From: Gimesia maris
Lineage (GTDB): Bacteria > Planctomycetota > Planctomycetia > Planctomycetales > Planctomycetaceae
Direction: 5' to 3'
Length of the DNA: 64,000 nt
Assembly (NCBI RefSeq): GCF_008298035.1
Contig: NZ_CP042910.1
Span: 6,820,001-6,884,000, forward strand
The position numbers and the translations under genes were made by a program. The notes beneath the pieces were generated by a model. That model had not been told where the DNA came from. It saw nothing but the letters and a program-made list of their open reading frames with translations, and did not search any database. How positions within the stretch are numbered: position 1 is the first letter of the stretch; every line of letters starts with the position of its first letter. This document shows, piece by piece, positions 56,079 through 64,000 of the stretch.

Positions 56079-56870
56079 TTATTTACAGTGTTTACAGCCT
56101 TCAACGCCACAGCTTTTACCTGCCTTTTTCAGTTCGGCAATCAACTGCTGGCTCGTCACATTTCCGTTGTACATGCCAACCATCACACCGGGAGGCGCCA
56201 TGAACACAACTTTGGTATTCTGTCCGTCCTGAGGGACTTCGAGTTCTTTCAGGAAGTCGGCTTCCGCGGCTTCTGTCTGTGAGACGTTGACCACTTCCAC
56301 AACATTCTGATAGCAGGGAACGGCTTTAAAGTCCTGCACGCCTTGGGGCATTGCTGAGCTCGAACCCGCGTTGACACACAGCAGTACCATTTTGCGGCTC
56401 TGCAGTGTCTTCATGCAGCGGCACTTGGCCGGCGAGACGAACGACTGCTGAATGTAGTCAGCGTTGATCTGTTTCACGAACGAACCGGTGATCGCGCCAT
56501 TGGGAGCCACTGCCAGCGTCAGCGGCATTGGTGCGCGTGACACGCCGTACTCTTCGACGATTTTTGCTTCCGCGGGATCACTGGTGTTGACGGCGACAAA
56601 TGTGGTGGTGTCATTTTTGCCTGACAGATTCTGCTGCAATGTGCTCCACATGGCCTTGGTGGCATCGTCCTGGTTTTTCCAGAACATGATGAACGTATAT
56701 TTGTTCTCCTTCGCAGCTGCGGCCCGGGAGGTTTCGACTTTGCTGAGCGACGCAATCTTTTGTACTTCCTGGGCTGAACTTACTGACGTCAGCGCCAGCA
56801 CGAAAGCACAGACCACACACAACTGCAGGCGATTATTTTTGAACGAACTGAAATTCGAACGTGTGAACAT
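56079..56870 (-). CDS. Exported double thioredoxin-fold protein without CxxC, with Cys-rich tail
   Basis: 263 residues with a signal peptide (LQLCVVCAFVLALTSVSSA). The first thioredoxin-like module (about 38-145) has the usual strand (YTFIMFWKNQDDATKAMW) but KNQDDA where the CxxC would be, and RAPMPLTLAVAPNG as the cis-Pro region. A second, more divergent module follows (about 155-250; MVLLCVNAG, VVFMAPPGVMVGMYNG). Cysteines are at 150, 152 (KCRCMK), 165, 186 and in the tail CGVEGCKHCK (254, 259, 262). The tail looks like a metal-binding cluster. It lies 29 bases upstream of the permease gene in the same leftward cluster. Redox activity of the classical type is unlikely; binding or delivery of metal or thiol groups is a plausible inference. 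Confidence 0.85.
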   Translation of the reverse strand: MFTRSNFSSFKNNRLQLCVVCAFVLALTSVSSAQEVQKIASLSKVETSRAAAAKENKYTFIMFWKNQDDATKAMWSTLQQNLSGKNDTTTFVAVNTSDPAEAKIVEEYGVSRAPMPLTLAVAPNGAITGSFVKQINADYIQQSFVSPAKCRCMKTLQSRKMVLLCVNAGSSSAMPQGVQDFKAVPCYQNVVEVVNVSQTEAAEADFLKELEVPQDGQNTKVVFMAPPGVMVGMYNGNVTSQQLIAELKKAGKSCGVEGCKHCK

Positions 56871-57061
56871 GTTAAGATTCCTCTGTTTTGTATTAATGAT
56901 TTGTATTTATTTCAAATGGAAGTTCCGGAGCCGCTTCCTCATAAGGAATCGGACTGACGCGGAACATAACTGATCGTAAACTCTGTCTCACGCATTCTTC
57001 ATACCAATGGCGGGACAGCACGCTGAAATCAGGCGGTGGACCAGCGGGCCCGGAAGAACAT

Positions 57062-57454
57062 CTATAGACGCAAAGGTGCGGTAATCATTGCTTGTGAAAT
57101 ATCGATGGCGGTTGTATTTAAAACGGCCAGGCGGCCCGATAAATGATTCTCGACGATCAGCATGCCGGGGGTGGTTGTCATGCTGCGGAGATTCACGGCG
57201 GGTGTGGTTTGCGCAAATACGATTTCAGAAATATGGCAGGCACAGGGACAATCGTGCTGCTCGTGATGTTCCCGGGACTCATGGAGATCGTGCCGATGAC
57301 AGGTTTGAGAACAGCACGCAGGTCGAACGGCAACACAGACTTCCTGTTCCGGTTCGGCATGCCCCCATTCGCTGATCGCAGACACCCCGTGTCCCCAGCA
57401 GACGGGGCAGGGTTGCATTATCAGGACGATCAAAAACAGACGAAGCAGTTTCAT
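57062..57454 (-). CDS. Small exported Cys/His-rich protein
   Basis: 130 residues: signal peptide (KLLRLFLIVLIMQPCPVCWG), then between residues 40 and 74 seven Cys and seven His, with clusters ACCSQTCHRHDLHESREHH and HDCPCACH. The rest (about 80-130) has no motif. The composition indicates metal binding. No strong ribosome-binding site is visible at the ATG, and it is separated from the thioredoxin-fold gene by 191 bases, so co-transcription is possible but not shown. Similar short His/Cys-rich proteins occur near heavy-metal efflux genes in planctomycetes. It is divergent from the second BlaI/M56 operon. Confidence 0.68.
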   Translation of the reverse strand: MKLLRLFLIVLIMQPCPVCWGHGVSAISEWGHAEPEQEVCVAVRPACCSQTCHRHDLHESREHHEQHDCPCACHISEIVFAQTTPAVNLRSMTTTPGMLIVENHLSGRLAVLNTTAIDISQAMITAPLRL

Positions 57455-57788
57455 CGGATAGTTTCACTCAAATCGTGACGACAGAGATTTTCTGTGTGTA
57501 TTTCGTTCTGTTCCGCGGAGTACGCACGGAAAACTGTGGTCAAAGTGACCACAAGTCGAATCTCTATGAATACCCTGTTTATCGTCAGCTGCACTTCGAC
57601 AGCTTTACAGCAACTCAAGATTTGAGGTGCTCCTATGTGACTCTGATCACCCACAAAACTTCCTGTTTTTAACAACTTACAAACAGGCACCAAACCCAGC
57701 CATCCCAGACACCCTAAGATGAAATTATCGACAACCGCTTCGGTGCCCAGGAAGCTGACTGGAAATGTGAGCCATCGACAGAAAAAAC
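57455..57788. promoter_or_regulatory. Divergent region between the Cys/His-rich protein and second BlaI operon
   Basis: This stretch contains the perfect inverted repeat TGTGGTCA-AAG-TGACCACA at 57535-57553, about 80 bases upstream of the Cys/His-rich gene. The spacing suits an operator for the leftward cluster. No further structure was recognised in the remaining sequence, up to the BlaI promoter. Confidence 0.5.
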
Positions 57789-57833
57789 TTGTATCAACTA
57801 CAAACTGTAGTTATATTGCCTACTAAATGTAGT
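57789..57833 (+). promoter_or_regulatory. Promoter and paired BlaI-type operators of the second BlaI/M56 operon
   Basis: TTGTAT (57789-57794) and TATATT (57812-57817) form a promoter with 17-base spacing. Overlapping it is AACTACAAACTGTAGTT (57796-57812), a palindrome with ACTACA/TGTAGT half-sites. CTACTAAATGTAG (57820-57832) lies 22 bases further on, centre to centre. Both match the TACA/TGTA-type operators known for BlaI and MecI. Binding would cover the promoter and block transcription. Confidence 0.85.
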
Positions 57834-57883
57834 CATGCGCTACTGCGGGCGCTAATCCACCTGAATCGATACGGAATAACTTT

Positions 57884-58303
57884 ATGTCAGCTCATGAATC
57901 TGCTCCCCTCACCCCTGCCCAACGAGATCTGATGGAAATCGTCTGGGCAGAAGGGGAAGTCACTGTGTCCGAGGTACGGGACCTGCTGGAGGCAAAACGG
58001 AATCTGGCGAGAAACACCGTCCTGACCATGATGGTGCGGCTCGAAGAACGGGGCTGGTTGCAGCATCGCACGCAGGGACGTACCTTTGTGTATTCGGCGG
58101 CGCGTCCCAAAACAGTCTCACTGGGGATGCGTGTCAGCCAGATGGTCGATCGACTCTTCGCCGGCTCCCCGGAAGATCTGGTCACCGCATTAATCGAATA
58201 CCGTGGCCTGACTGCAGCCGAAACCAGGCGCATCCGTTCCATGATTGAACAGGCAGAGGCAAAACAAAAACAGTCGGGACAGCGGAGGAAGAATCAATCA
58301 TGA
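57884..58303 (+). CDS. BlaI/MecI/CopY-family transcriptional repressor
   Basis: 139 residues. The winged helix is complete (LTPAQRDLMEIVWAEGEVTVSEVRDLLEAKRNLARNTVLTMMVRLEERGWLQHRTQGRTFVYSA), followed by a dimerisation region (MVDRLFAGSPEDLVTALIEYRGLTAAETRRI). It has the classical domain order of BlaI and two BlaI-type operators immediately upstream, so it is almost certainly autoregulated and inactivated by proteolysis. Its stop overlaps the M56 protease gene by four bases (ATGA), so the pair is co-translated. The ribosome-binding site before its ATG is weak (GGAATAA). A role in beta-lactam resistance cannot be assumed because no beta-lactamase gene is adjacent. Confidence 0.93.
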   Translation: MSAHESAPLTPAQRDLMEIVWAEGEVTVSEVRDLLEAKRNLARNTVLTMMVRLEERGWLQHRTQGRTFVYSAARPKTVSLGMRVSQMVDRLFAGSPEDLVTALIEYRGLTAAETRRIRSMIEQAEAKQKQSGQRRKNQS

Positions 58304-61300
58304 ATGTCTTACCCTGGATGCCCACTGACCAGCCCCTGCTCTGGATGTTCAATGTTCTGATTCAGACCAGCTGCATCGCCCTGTTCGCGATACTGGCGGG
58401 ACTTGTCCTGCGACGCTCACCAGCCGCCCGCTACAGCATGCTCTGTTCCGCACTCTTTCTGGTCTGTCTCAGTCCCATCTTTGCTGCTGTGCTGCAGGCA
58501 ACCAGTTTCAGTCTGTTGATCGTTCCCGTGAGAGTTCGTACGTCTGATCCAGTTGCATCGGCCTCTCAGGAGTCACAGACAGCAGTACCGGCCCCTGATC
58601 TCTCTATTTCTGAAACCACTTTGAACGTCGACTCCCTGTCAACGTCTCCCTCCGCATACAATACCGCTGAAAGTGACAGTCTGGTTCAGGATACCGGTCA
58701 ACACGCGACATCGCAAAAAGCTGGTGAACCAGATCAACCGACGTTTCAATCAGCGTCGACAACCACTTTCCTTCCGGGTGACAGTTTATTCCGTCCTGCC
58801 ATCTCCCTGCTTCTGTTGATCTGGGCCGGCGTATCGCTGGTACTGCTGATTCAGTTCGCGGTAAGCTGGTTCCGGTTGTCAAAGCTGTTACGAACCGCCA
58901 ACGAAAATACTCGTGAGGACCTGGCAGAGATCCTGAATCAATCCTGGACAGCACTGAACCCAGGCAAACGAACACGTCCGAGACTGTTGTTTTCCAATCA
59001 GGTCTCCGGTCCTGTGGCCGCGGGCATCCGTTCGCCGGGAATCATTTTACCCGAAACGCTGCCGGATCAGATCAATGCCGAGCAACTGCGAAACATTCTG
59101 ATTCACGAACTGGCACACATTGTGCGCGGCGATCAGATTGTGGTGCTGCTGCAGAATCTCATTCGGGCTCTGTTCTGGCTGCACCCGCTGGTTGGTCTGT
59201 TAAATCGCCAGGTGGCACAATCACGAGAGGAAGTCTGCGACAACTACGTGCTGACAGTGGCCGACGCTTCCTCATACAGTCTCACACTTTTGACGATGTC
59301 TCAACTTCTGAAGTCTCCGCGTGCGTATTCAGGTGCGGTCGGATTATTTACCTCAGGCTGGAAACTGGAACAGCGTGTCGCCGGACTGTTGGATGAACAC
59401 CGCAGCCGGGTGACACGACTGAGTCTGCCTGCATGGTCCTTGATAGTCGTCGTGTCAGCGGTCATCTCACTCACTGCCGCTGCCGGCACGGTCTCAATGG
59501 CGGCTGCTGAGTCTGTCGAATCCGATCAGCCGGCGAAGGCACCTCAGAAAACAGCTTCGAACGAACCGAAGACCTCTGATGAGTCCGTTAAAAAGACAGC
59601 CGTCACTGACAAAACAAAAACAGATAGCGCCCCTGCAGACCAGAAATTCCGCTACACAGGCAGGGTGGTCGATGCAAAGGGGCAACCGATTGAGGGAGCT
59701 ACGATCAATGTCATACATTCGAGTGCGCGGCAATTGAATGCAGGTGTGAACGTTTTCGTTCCGACTCATCAGTCACTGGCTCAAGTTCGCACGAACGCAG
59801 ACGGGCAGTTTCATGTAGAATTTAACGACGGATGGACCCGTTATCAGCGCGACCGCAAAATTCGAAAAAGTCCTCCCGGTTCCAACCCGGGTACCATTCT
59901 TCTAGCCACAGCGCCGGGACATGCGCCCGCCTGGATTTCCTCCCTGGAGGAAACAGAGGGCAAACCACTGCAATTCACACTTGAAGAACATACGCCCCCC
60001 ATCCGTGGTCAACTGGTGAACCAGACAGGGAGGGGTCTGGCGGGAGTGACGGTGTCGCTGGTCTCACTCTGGAACACGGAAAAGGGAGCCGTTGATCGCT
60101 GGCTGCAGGAGTTGCCCGAACTTCGCAAGCAGGGGCTGTTACCTGCTTATGAAAATCATATTCTGCAGGACAGCTACCAATCTACGGCGGGCCAGCTTCC
60201 TGCTGATTCTTACATTACCGCGAACACTCCAGGCATCCCCGCCACGTTCAAAACAGACAACGACGGGCGCTTCCAGATTTCAAACCTCGGAAAGGACCGC
60301 CTCGCCGTTCTGAAAATCGAAGGCCCCGGCATCGCCACACAGTTGATTGCCGTCGTGACCAGAGAAATGCAGCCGGTCCAGGCACGACCGCTAGAGTACA
60401 GCGACCTCATTGACGCCACTTACTATGGAGCCGATTTCCAAGTGGTGACGAAACCGGAACTGGTCATCAAAGGCATTGTACGCGACCGGGAGAGCAGTGC
60501 CCCGATTTCCGCCCGCATCACAGCAACCCGCGCAGTCTCCCGCGTGAAGAGACCAGGATACAACAGCACGCATATCCGCAATCTCGATCTTGATTGTGAC
60601 ACTGATGCAGCGGGGAAATTTCGTATCGCGCATCTGCCCCGTCACAGCGACCTGCAGCTAAATGTGATCCCTGAGGAAGATCAACCCTACTTCCGGACCT
60701 CTTTGCAAGTTACAGAACCTGAAGTGGACAAGCCTGTATCTCTCGACGTGAAACTGCAGCGGGCCATCCTGTTTCGCGGAACGATTACCGATCAACGCAC
60801 AGGCAAGCCGATTCCGGATGTCCGTTTTGACTACTTCCCCCTGCGTTCCAACGAGAATGCGACAAACTACCTGCGCTATCAGTCGCCCGGCAATGCCGTA
60901 CAACCGATGCGTCAGCGATTCAAGTCTGCGGAGGATGGATCGTTTACGCTGCTGGGCATTCCAGGAAAAGGGATCATCGCGGGACAGCTTCGTAATCCGG
61001 ATTACCGTACGGGAGCCGGGCTGGAAGAATTAAAGGACCTGATCAGCAAAAACACAAAGACATTAAAAACATACGATTATTGTTCCTACACCGATTATCA
61101 AATTCTGAAGCTGGTCACAGTCCCGCCGGGAGAGAAAGAATTCAACGTGGAGCTGCAGATTGACCGCGGTGCTTCAATCCAGTTTGAAGTGGTCGGCCCC
61201 GACGGTAAACCGCTCACGGGTTACACGATCAATGGCCGCCCCGATGTGAAGGCAAAAGGGAACGTTTCCACAAGGGACGGCTTTTATGAGAACCAGACCC

Positions 61301-61704
61301 ACACGATTTACTTCCAGCACCCTGGCTTAAGCCTGGGGCGTGCCGTCACCATTACCGGCGTTCCTGAAGCTGGTCTGGTACACAAAGTGCAACTGGAACC
61401 ACTGGGATCCGTGAAAGGGCAACTGGCTACAGAGAAAGATGTCCCTCTGACGGGATCCAAAATCGAACTTCTCCGCCGTGCCATTCCGGGAACAGATGCG
61501 GCTCCCACCCGGGATGTGTTAAGGCTCGAGAAAAGTTTCCGCTGTAAACAAGACGGATCATTCGAGTTTCACGATTTACCGGTCGGAGCAGAATACACGC
61601 TCTACTCAGTTCTGGGTCACTTCTATCTGCCGGAGCAAATCAAAGTGGAACCGGGGGAAACCATTGATCTGGGTGTGATTCAAGTTCCAGAAAAAAAGCA
61701 GTAG
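58300..61704 (+). CDS. M56 (BlaR1-like) membrane metallopeptidase with Ig-like C-terminal region
   Basis: 1,134 residues. Membrane helices near 15-37, 45-70 and 166-190 precede the zinc-peptidase site HELAH (269-273) with third ligand Glu311 (SREEVCDNY); a further helix lies at about 380-402. The rest (about 450-1134) is exported and built of repeated carboxypeptidase-regulatory-like domains (FRYTGRVVDAKGQPIEGATI, IRGQLVNQTGRGLAGVTV, IRGTITDQRTGKPIPDV-type strands). As in BlaR1, the protease should cleave the BlaI partner on receiving an external signal, but a penicillin-binding domain is missing. The GGAGG ribosome-binding site lies inside the end of the repressor gene. The signal sensed by the Ig-like region is unknown. 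Confidence 0.92.
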   Translation: MNVLPWMPTDQPLLWMFNVLIQTSCIALFAILAGLVLRRSPAARYSMLCSALFLVCLSPIFAAVLQATSFSLLIVPVRVRTSDPVASASQESQTAVPAPDLSISETTLNVDSLSTSPSAYNTAESDSLVQDTGQHATSQKAGEPDQPTFQSASTTTFLPGDSLFRPAISLLLLIWAGVSLVLLIQFAVSWFRLSKLLRTANENTREDLAEILNQSWTALNPGKRTRPRLLFSNQVSGPVAAGIRSPGIILPETLPDQINAEQLRNILIHELAHIVRGDQIVVLLQNLIRALFWLHPLVGLLNRQVAQSREEVCDNYVLTVADASSYSLTLLTMSQLLKSPRAYSGAVGLFTSGWKLEQRVAGLLDEHRSRVTRLSLPAWSLIVVVSAVISLTAAAGTVSMAAAESVESDQPAKAPQKTASNEPKTSDESVKKTAVTDKTKTDSAPADQKFRYTGRVVDAKGQPIEGATINVIHSSARQLNAGVNVFVPTHQSLAQVRTNADGQFHVEFNDGWTRYQRDRKIRKSPPGSNPGTILLATAPGHAPAWISSLEETEGKPLQFTLEEHTPPIRGQLVNQTGRGLAGVTVSLVSLWNTEKGAVDRWLQELPELRKQGLLPAYENHILQDSYQSTAGQLPADSYITANTPGIPATFKTDNDGRFQISNLGKDRLAVLKIEGPGIATQLIAVVTREMQPVQARPLEYSDLIDATYYGADFQVVTKPELVIKGIVRDRESSAPISARITATRAVSRVKRPGYNSTHIRNLDLDCDTDAAGKFRIAHLPRHSDLQLNVIPEEDQPYFRTSLQVTEPEVDKPVSLDVKLQRAILFRGTITDQRTGKPIPDVRFDYFPLRSNENATNYLRYQSPGNAVQPMRQRFKSAEDGSFTLLGIPGKGIIAGQLRNPDYRTGAGLEELKDLISKNTKTLKTYDYCSYTDYQILKLVTVPPGEKEFNVELQIDRGASIQFEVVGPDGKPLTGYTINGRPDVKAKGNVSTRDGFYENQTHTIYFQHPGLSLGRAVTITGVPEAGLVHKVQLEPLGSVKGQLATEKDVPLTGSKIELLRRAIPGTDAAPTRDVLRLEKSFRCKQDGSFEFHDLPVGAEYTLYSVLGHFYLPEQIKVEPGETIDLGVIQVPEKKQ

Positions 61705-61772
61705 AAAATATTCATCAGTCATCCGTCAGACTTGGCACTTCGCACGGATTTTATCTCTTTGCAAAAAACGGA

Positions 61773-62888
61773 TCACAGATATTTTTCTACAAACGCCCAG
61801 GCTGCTTTGTCGTTGAATTCGTGTCCCCCTTCGAAGATCACGTGTTCGAAGCGATCGCTCAAATTGAGCCGTTCGTAAAATTCTGCAGCGCGGGGCGCGA
61901 TCTGTTTGCCTGTTTCGCGATGGGAAGCATTATCACGTGAACCGGCCTGAATCTGATGTGCCCGCGGACAGATCAGTGCCACAAGATCGGCGTCGTTGAA
62001 CAGCGTCATGCGATTCATAAACCGGAAATCGGACGGAACCGAGAGTTCCTCTTTCGCATAGCGACCTTCCTGGACGCCGAAGTAACAACTGGAGACAGAG
62101 ACTTTAATCCGCGGGTCGATGGCGGGAGTCACTTGTGTGTAGTAGCCACCATAGGAAAGACCGACCATGCCGATCCGGCTGGCATCGACATCGGGGCGTT
62201 TGATGAGTTCATCAATGGCATAAGTGATCTTGGCAATTTCAACGGCGGTGATACTGGTGCCGATGAGTCGCATGCGGTCATCAATCTGTCGGCGAATGTC
62301 TTTGGGATAACCGTCCGCTTTAAACAGATGCTGTGGTGCGTAGACAAGAAAGCCCCGTTTGACCGCGCCGCGAACCATGTCTCGATAATTGGATCCGCCG
62401 TTGAACAAGGCGACTTCAGGTGAGCCGCCGCCCCCATGCATGGAGATGATTAACGGCGTTTTCCCTTTCGCCGATCTGGGGACAATGAAGATTCCTTCGG
62501 AATGCACGTGCGGCAGAATCGGAAACATTGCACGATAGTAAACGCCGATGCTGTCTTCACCGATCTTTTTATAGGTGGCAGGCTGATCGGGCCGTTTACC
62601 GGGGGGCGGATAACCAATGCTTTCACAAAACGCGGCCCGCAGCGGTTCAGCCGCTTTCTCAAAGGCAGCAGCAGACGAATAGTCGGGCTGGAACAGCTGT
62701 TCGAATCGCCGTCGGTCCGCGGCAATGGTTTTGATATATTCATCCAGCTCCCGCGCCTGCTCTGTCCGCAACGGATTCGAATCGGTGACTCTCTGATTGA
62801 AGTATTCTGGTTTCGCAGGTTCAGATTGTGCACACCCCAGTGCAGGAATCAAAATCCAGATCAACGCGAGTAACTGAGCCGCCTTCAT
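61773..62888 (-). CDS. Alpha/beta-hydrolase (acetylxylan-esterase/dienelactone-hydrolase-like) lipoprotein
   Basis: 371 residues from ATG 62888, with AAGGACAAAGGT upstream; the in-frame ATG at 62930 lacks a matching site. The signal ends in a lipobox (IPALGC). The alpha/beta-hydrolase core shows the oxyanion-hole turn ISMHGGGGSP, the nucleophile Ser245 in GLSYGGYYT, and a C-terminal HVIFEGGHEFNDKAAW block with the catalytic His. The order resembles planctomycete acetylxylan-esterase/prolyl-oligopeptidase-like exported hydrolases. It probably removes acyl groups from polysaccharides; the substrate is unproven. It stands alone, convergent with the second M56 gene. Confidence 0.87.
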   Translation of the reverse strand: MKAAQLLALIWILIPALGCAQSEPAKPEYFNQRVTDSNPLRTEQARELDEYIKTIAADRRRFEQLFQPDYSSAAAFEKAAEPLRAAFCESIGYPPPGKRPDQPATYKKIGEDSIGVYYRAMFPILPHVHSEGIFIVPRSAKGKTPLIISMHGGGGSPEVALFNGGSNYRDMVRGAVKRGFLVYAPQHLFKADGYPKDIRRQIDDRMRLIGTSITAVEIAKITYAIDELIKRPDVDASRIGMVGLSYGGYYTQVTPAIDPRIKVSVSSCYFGVQEGRYAKEELSVPSDFRFMNRMTLFNDADLVALICPRAHQIQAGSRDNASHRETGKQIAPRAAEFYERLNLSDRFEHVIFEGGHEFNDKAAWAFVEKYL

Positions 62889-63036
62889 ACCTTTGTCCTT
62901 TCGATGTTGTTCCCGGTTGCAAAAACTCAAGGCTTTATTCTAACCAGAGTCGCAACCAGTCGTCTATCTGTTGCACCTGGATCGAATTGGTGTGCCTGTA
63001 TAAGTATAGGTATTGAAAATATGATCATGGACTCGG

Positions 63037-63067
63037 GGTGCCATCTGCCGGCTTGTCCGGCAGTGCC
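63037..63067 (+). repeat. REP-like palindrome, left copy
   Basis: The 31 bases begin GGTGCCAT and contain the hairpin CTGCCGG-CTTGT-CCGGCAG (63045-63063), ending TGCC. It lies 16 bases downstream of the RAYT stop codon. The right copy is the same sequence in reverse orientation with few differences. Confidence 0.8.
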
Positions 63068-63082
63068 AAACTTATCCAAGGA

Positions 63083-63676
63083 TTATTCGACAGAAGCGGT
63101 TGCAAAGAAATCCCAGGGGAGACCATGTATTACCGGTAAATCCGGATCCACTGTATTGCCGTCACTTTCATACCACCGTGCACTCGACCATTTCCAGTCA
63201 CTCATATTTCGTACCAGTTTTCGTTGAACCGGATTTTGGTGAATATAATTAATTGCGGCCAAAACAGCCTGTCTACCAGTTAAGTTACGATCATAGCCGG
63301 GACCTTTTTGCCAGAAATGAAAAACATTTTTTCCTGAATTTGCTGTTGTTGTCAAATGATTGAGCAATGGACTGTTTAACTGAACCAGTTGTTCTTTAAT
63401 CCGGTAGGAAAAGGGGCGTTTGATCGCTGCCAGGAATCGATCGATTCGACATTCATTGCCGACAGGATAGACGAATAAATGTAAATGCTCGGGCATAATC
63501 ACAAAGGATATGAGACGAAACTTCTGACTTTTTAAAGCACGATCAATCGATTGACATAACAGTTTGTTCCAATCCTGATTTGTCAGTAATGGTTTTCTTT
63601 GGTAACACGAAAAAGTTAATTCGTGTAAATCACCCGGTTCGTGAAAATGCTTGATCTGCTTTCGAGGCTTTTTCAT
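63083..63676 (-). CDS. REP-associated tyrosine transposase (RAYT, Y1 family)
   Basis: 197 residues with the Y1 transposase motifs: the HUH motif His64-Leu-His66 in MPEHLHLFVYP, the basic segment AAIKRPFSYRI, and NYIHQNPVQRKLV with the probable catalytic Tyr144. The C-terminal DWKWSSARWY matches the family's end. RAYTs cut single-stranded REP palindromes, and two such palindromes flank this gene. The length is normal and the gene looks intact, so it may still be active on REP sequences elsewhere in the genome. Confidence 0.92.
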   Translation of the reverse strand: MKKPRKQIKHFHEPGDLHELTFSCYQRKPLLTNQDWNKLLCQSIDRALKSQKFRLISFVIMPEHLHLFVYPVGNECRIDRFLAAIKRPFSYRIKEQLVQLNSPLLNHLTTTANSGKNVFHFWQKGPGYDRNLTGRQAVLAAINYIHQNPVQRKLVRNMSDWKWSSARWYESDGNTVDPDLPVIHGLPWDFFATASVE

Positions 63677-63826
63677 ATCTCTGAGTCCTGAGAGATTGAG
63701 CTTGGATCACATTTAAACCAGTAATAATTATAAATTATCAGTTTTTTGTTTCAGTAGAATATTTCAACATCACCAAATCAATGGCAGAAAAAAGATTCAG
63801 ACTTACTCGTTGCATTAATATCAATT

Positions 63827-63857
63827 GCACTGTCGGGCAAGCCGACAGATGGCACCC
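63827..63857 (-). repeat. REP-like palindrome, right copy
   Basis: Inverted relative to the left copy. The hairpin is CTGTCGG-GCAAG-CCGACAG (63831-63849); compared with the left copy, C:G in the stem is replaced by T:A, so pairing is kept. It lies 150 bases upstream of the RAYT start. The remaining bases to the window end show no gene. Confidence 0.8.
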
Positions 63858-64000
63858 GGTATATCTTACCGTGACATCAATTATTAGATTTAACAAATAG
63901 GATACCATTAAATTTAAGCAGGTGATTGTTTACCTGTTCGGCAAAGAACTCTGATCGTTTCCTGTTAGCTGAAGACGCCCCTGAAATGGGCTCATGACGT

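Larger units (their letters stand above)
63037..63857 (-). mobile_element. REP/RAYT unit (REPtron-like)
   Basis: A RAYT transposase gene lies between two 31-base REP-like sequences in inverted orientation (63037-63067 and 63827-63857). This is the arrangement described for RAYT genes, which belong to the IS200/IS605 Y1 superfamily but are usually single-copy and immobile. The unit is flanked by A/T-rich DNA on its right side, which contains no other gene to the window end. Confidence 0.8.

Overview
The window looks like a chromosome segment of a planctomycete, probably close to Gimesia/Planctomyces. This is inferred from gene families, not from a marker gene. Indicators are a giant Calx-beta surface protein ending in dockerin-like repeats and a metzincin motif, a DUF1501 protein, two secreted sulfatases, a twin-arginine Gfo/Idh/MocA oxidoreductase, a pilin-like DUF1559 protein, and two BlaI/M56 pairs whose M56 proteins carry long Ig-like C-terminal regions. 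I found no rRNA, tRNA or CRISPR array.

Layout. 1-12.5 kb: the 3' part of one giant gene (about 22 complete Calx-beta repeats, three FG-GAP-like propeller blocks, a cohesin-like region, dockerin repeats, metzincin motif). 13.1-19.6 kb: a Tat-exported Gfo/Idh oxidoreductase, then a two-gene RND efflux operon. 19.6-27.1 kb: a secreted FAD oxidoreductase with a golvesin-like tail, transaldolase, a small lipoprotein, a membrane glycosyltransferase with TPRs, and the DUF1559 protein. 27.6-30.1 kb: a hybrid histidine kinase whose membrane domain matches the plant ethylene receptor at every copper/ethylene-site residue I could compare. 30.6-34.3 kb: a frameshifted CHAT remnant beside an A/T-richer PLD-helicase-DUF3427 gene. 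34.5-40.5 kb: a sialidase-like protein and the first BlaI/M56 pair. 40.5-50.4 kb: catabolic and exported functions (glycerophosphodiesterase, sulfatases, DUF1501, amidohydrolase) and an MntR-like regulator. 50.7-54.1 kb: a six-repeat lipoprotein and a methyltransferase. 54.1-57.5 kb: a leftward cluster of a Cys/His-rich exported protein, a double thioredoxin-fold protein and a MacB/FtsX-type ABC transporter. 57.8-61.7 kb: the second BlaI/M56 pair behind textbook BlaI-type operators. 61.8-63.9 kb: an esterase-like lipoprotein and a RAYT transposase flanked by inverted REP palindromes.

How it fits together. Much of the window serves the cell envelope and breakdown of external polymers (sulfatases, sialidase-like protein, esterase, GDPD, oxidoreductases). 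Signalling parts are the ethylene-receptor-like kinase, two BlaI/M56 proteolytic sensors that appear to use different operator sequences, and MntR. The most noteworthy items are the ethylene-binding-type kinase, the thiol/metal-looking ABC cluster divergent from the second BlaI, the six-repeat lipoprotein, and the REP/RAYT unit whose two palindromes differ by a compensatory base-pair change. Starts were chosen by Shine-Dalgarno match and signal-peptide fit; domain calls are from motif recognition, without database searches.
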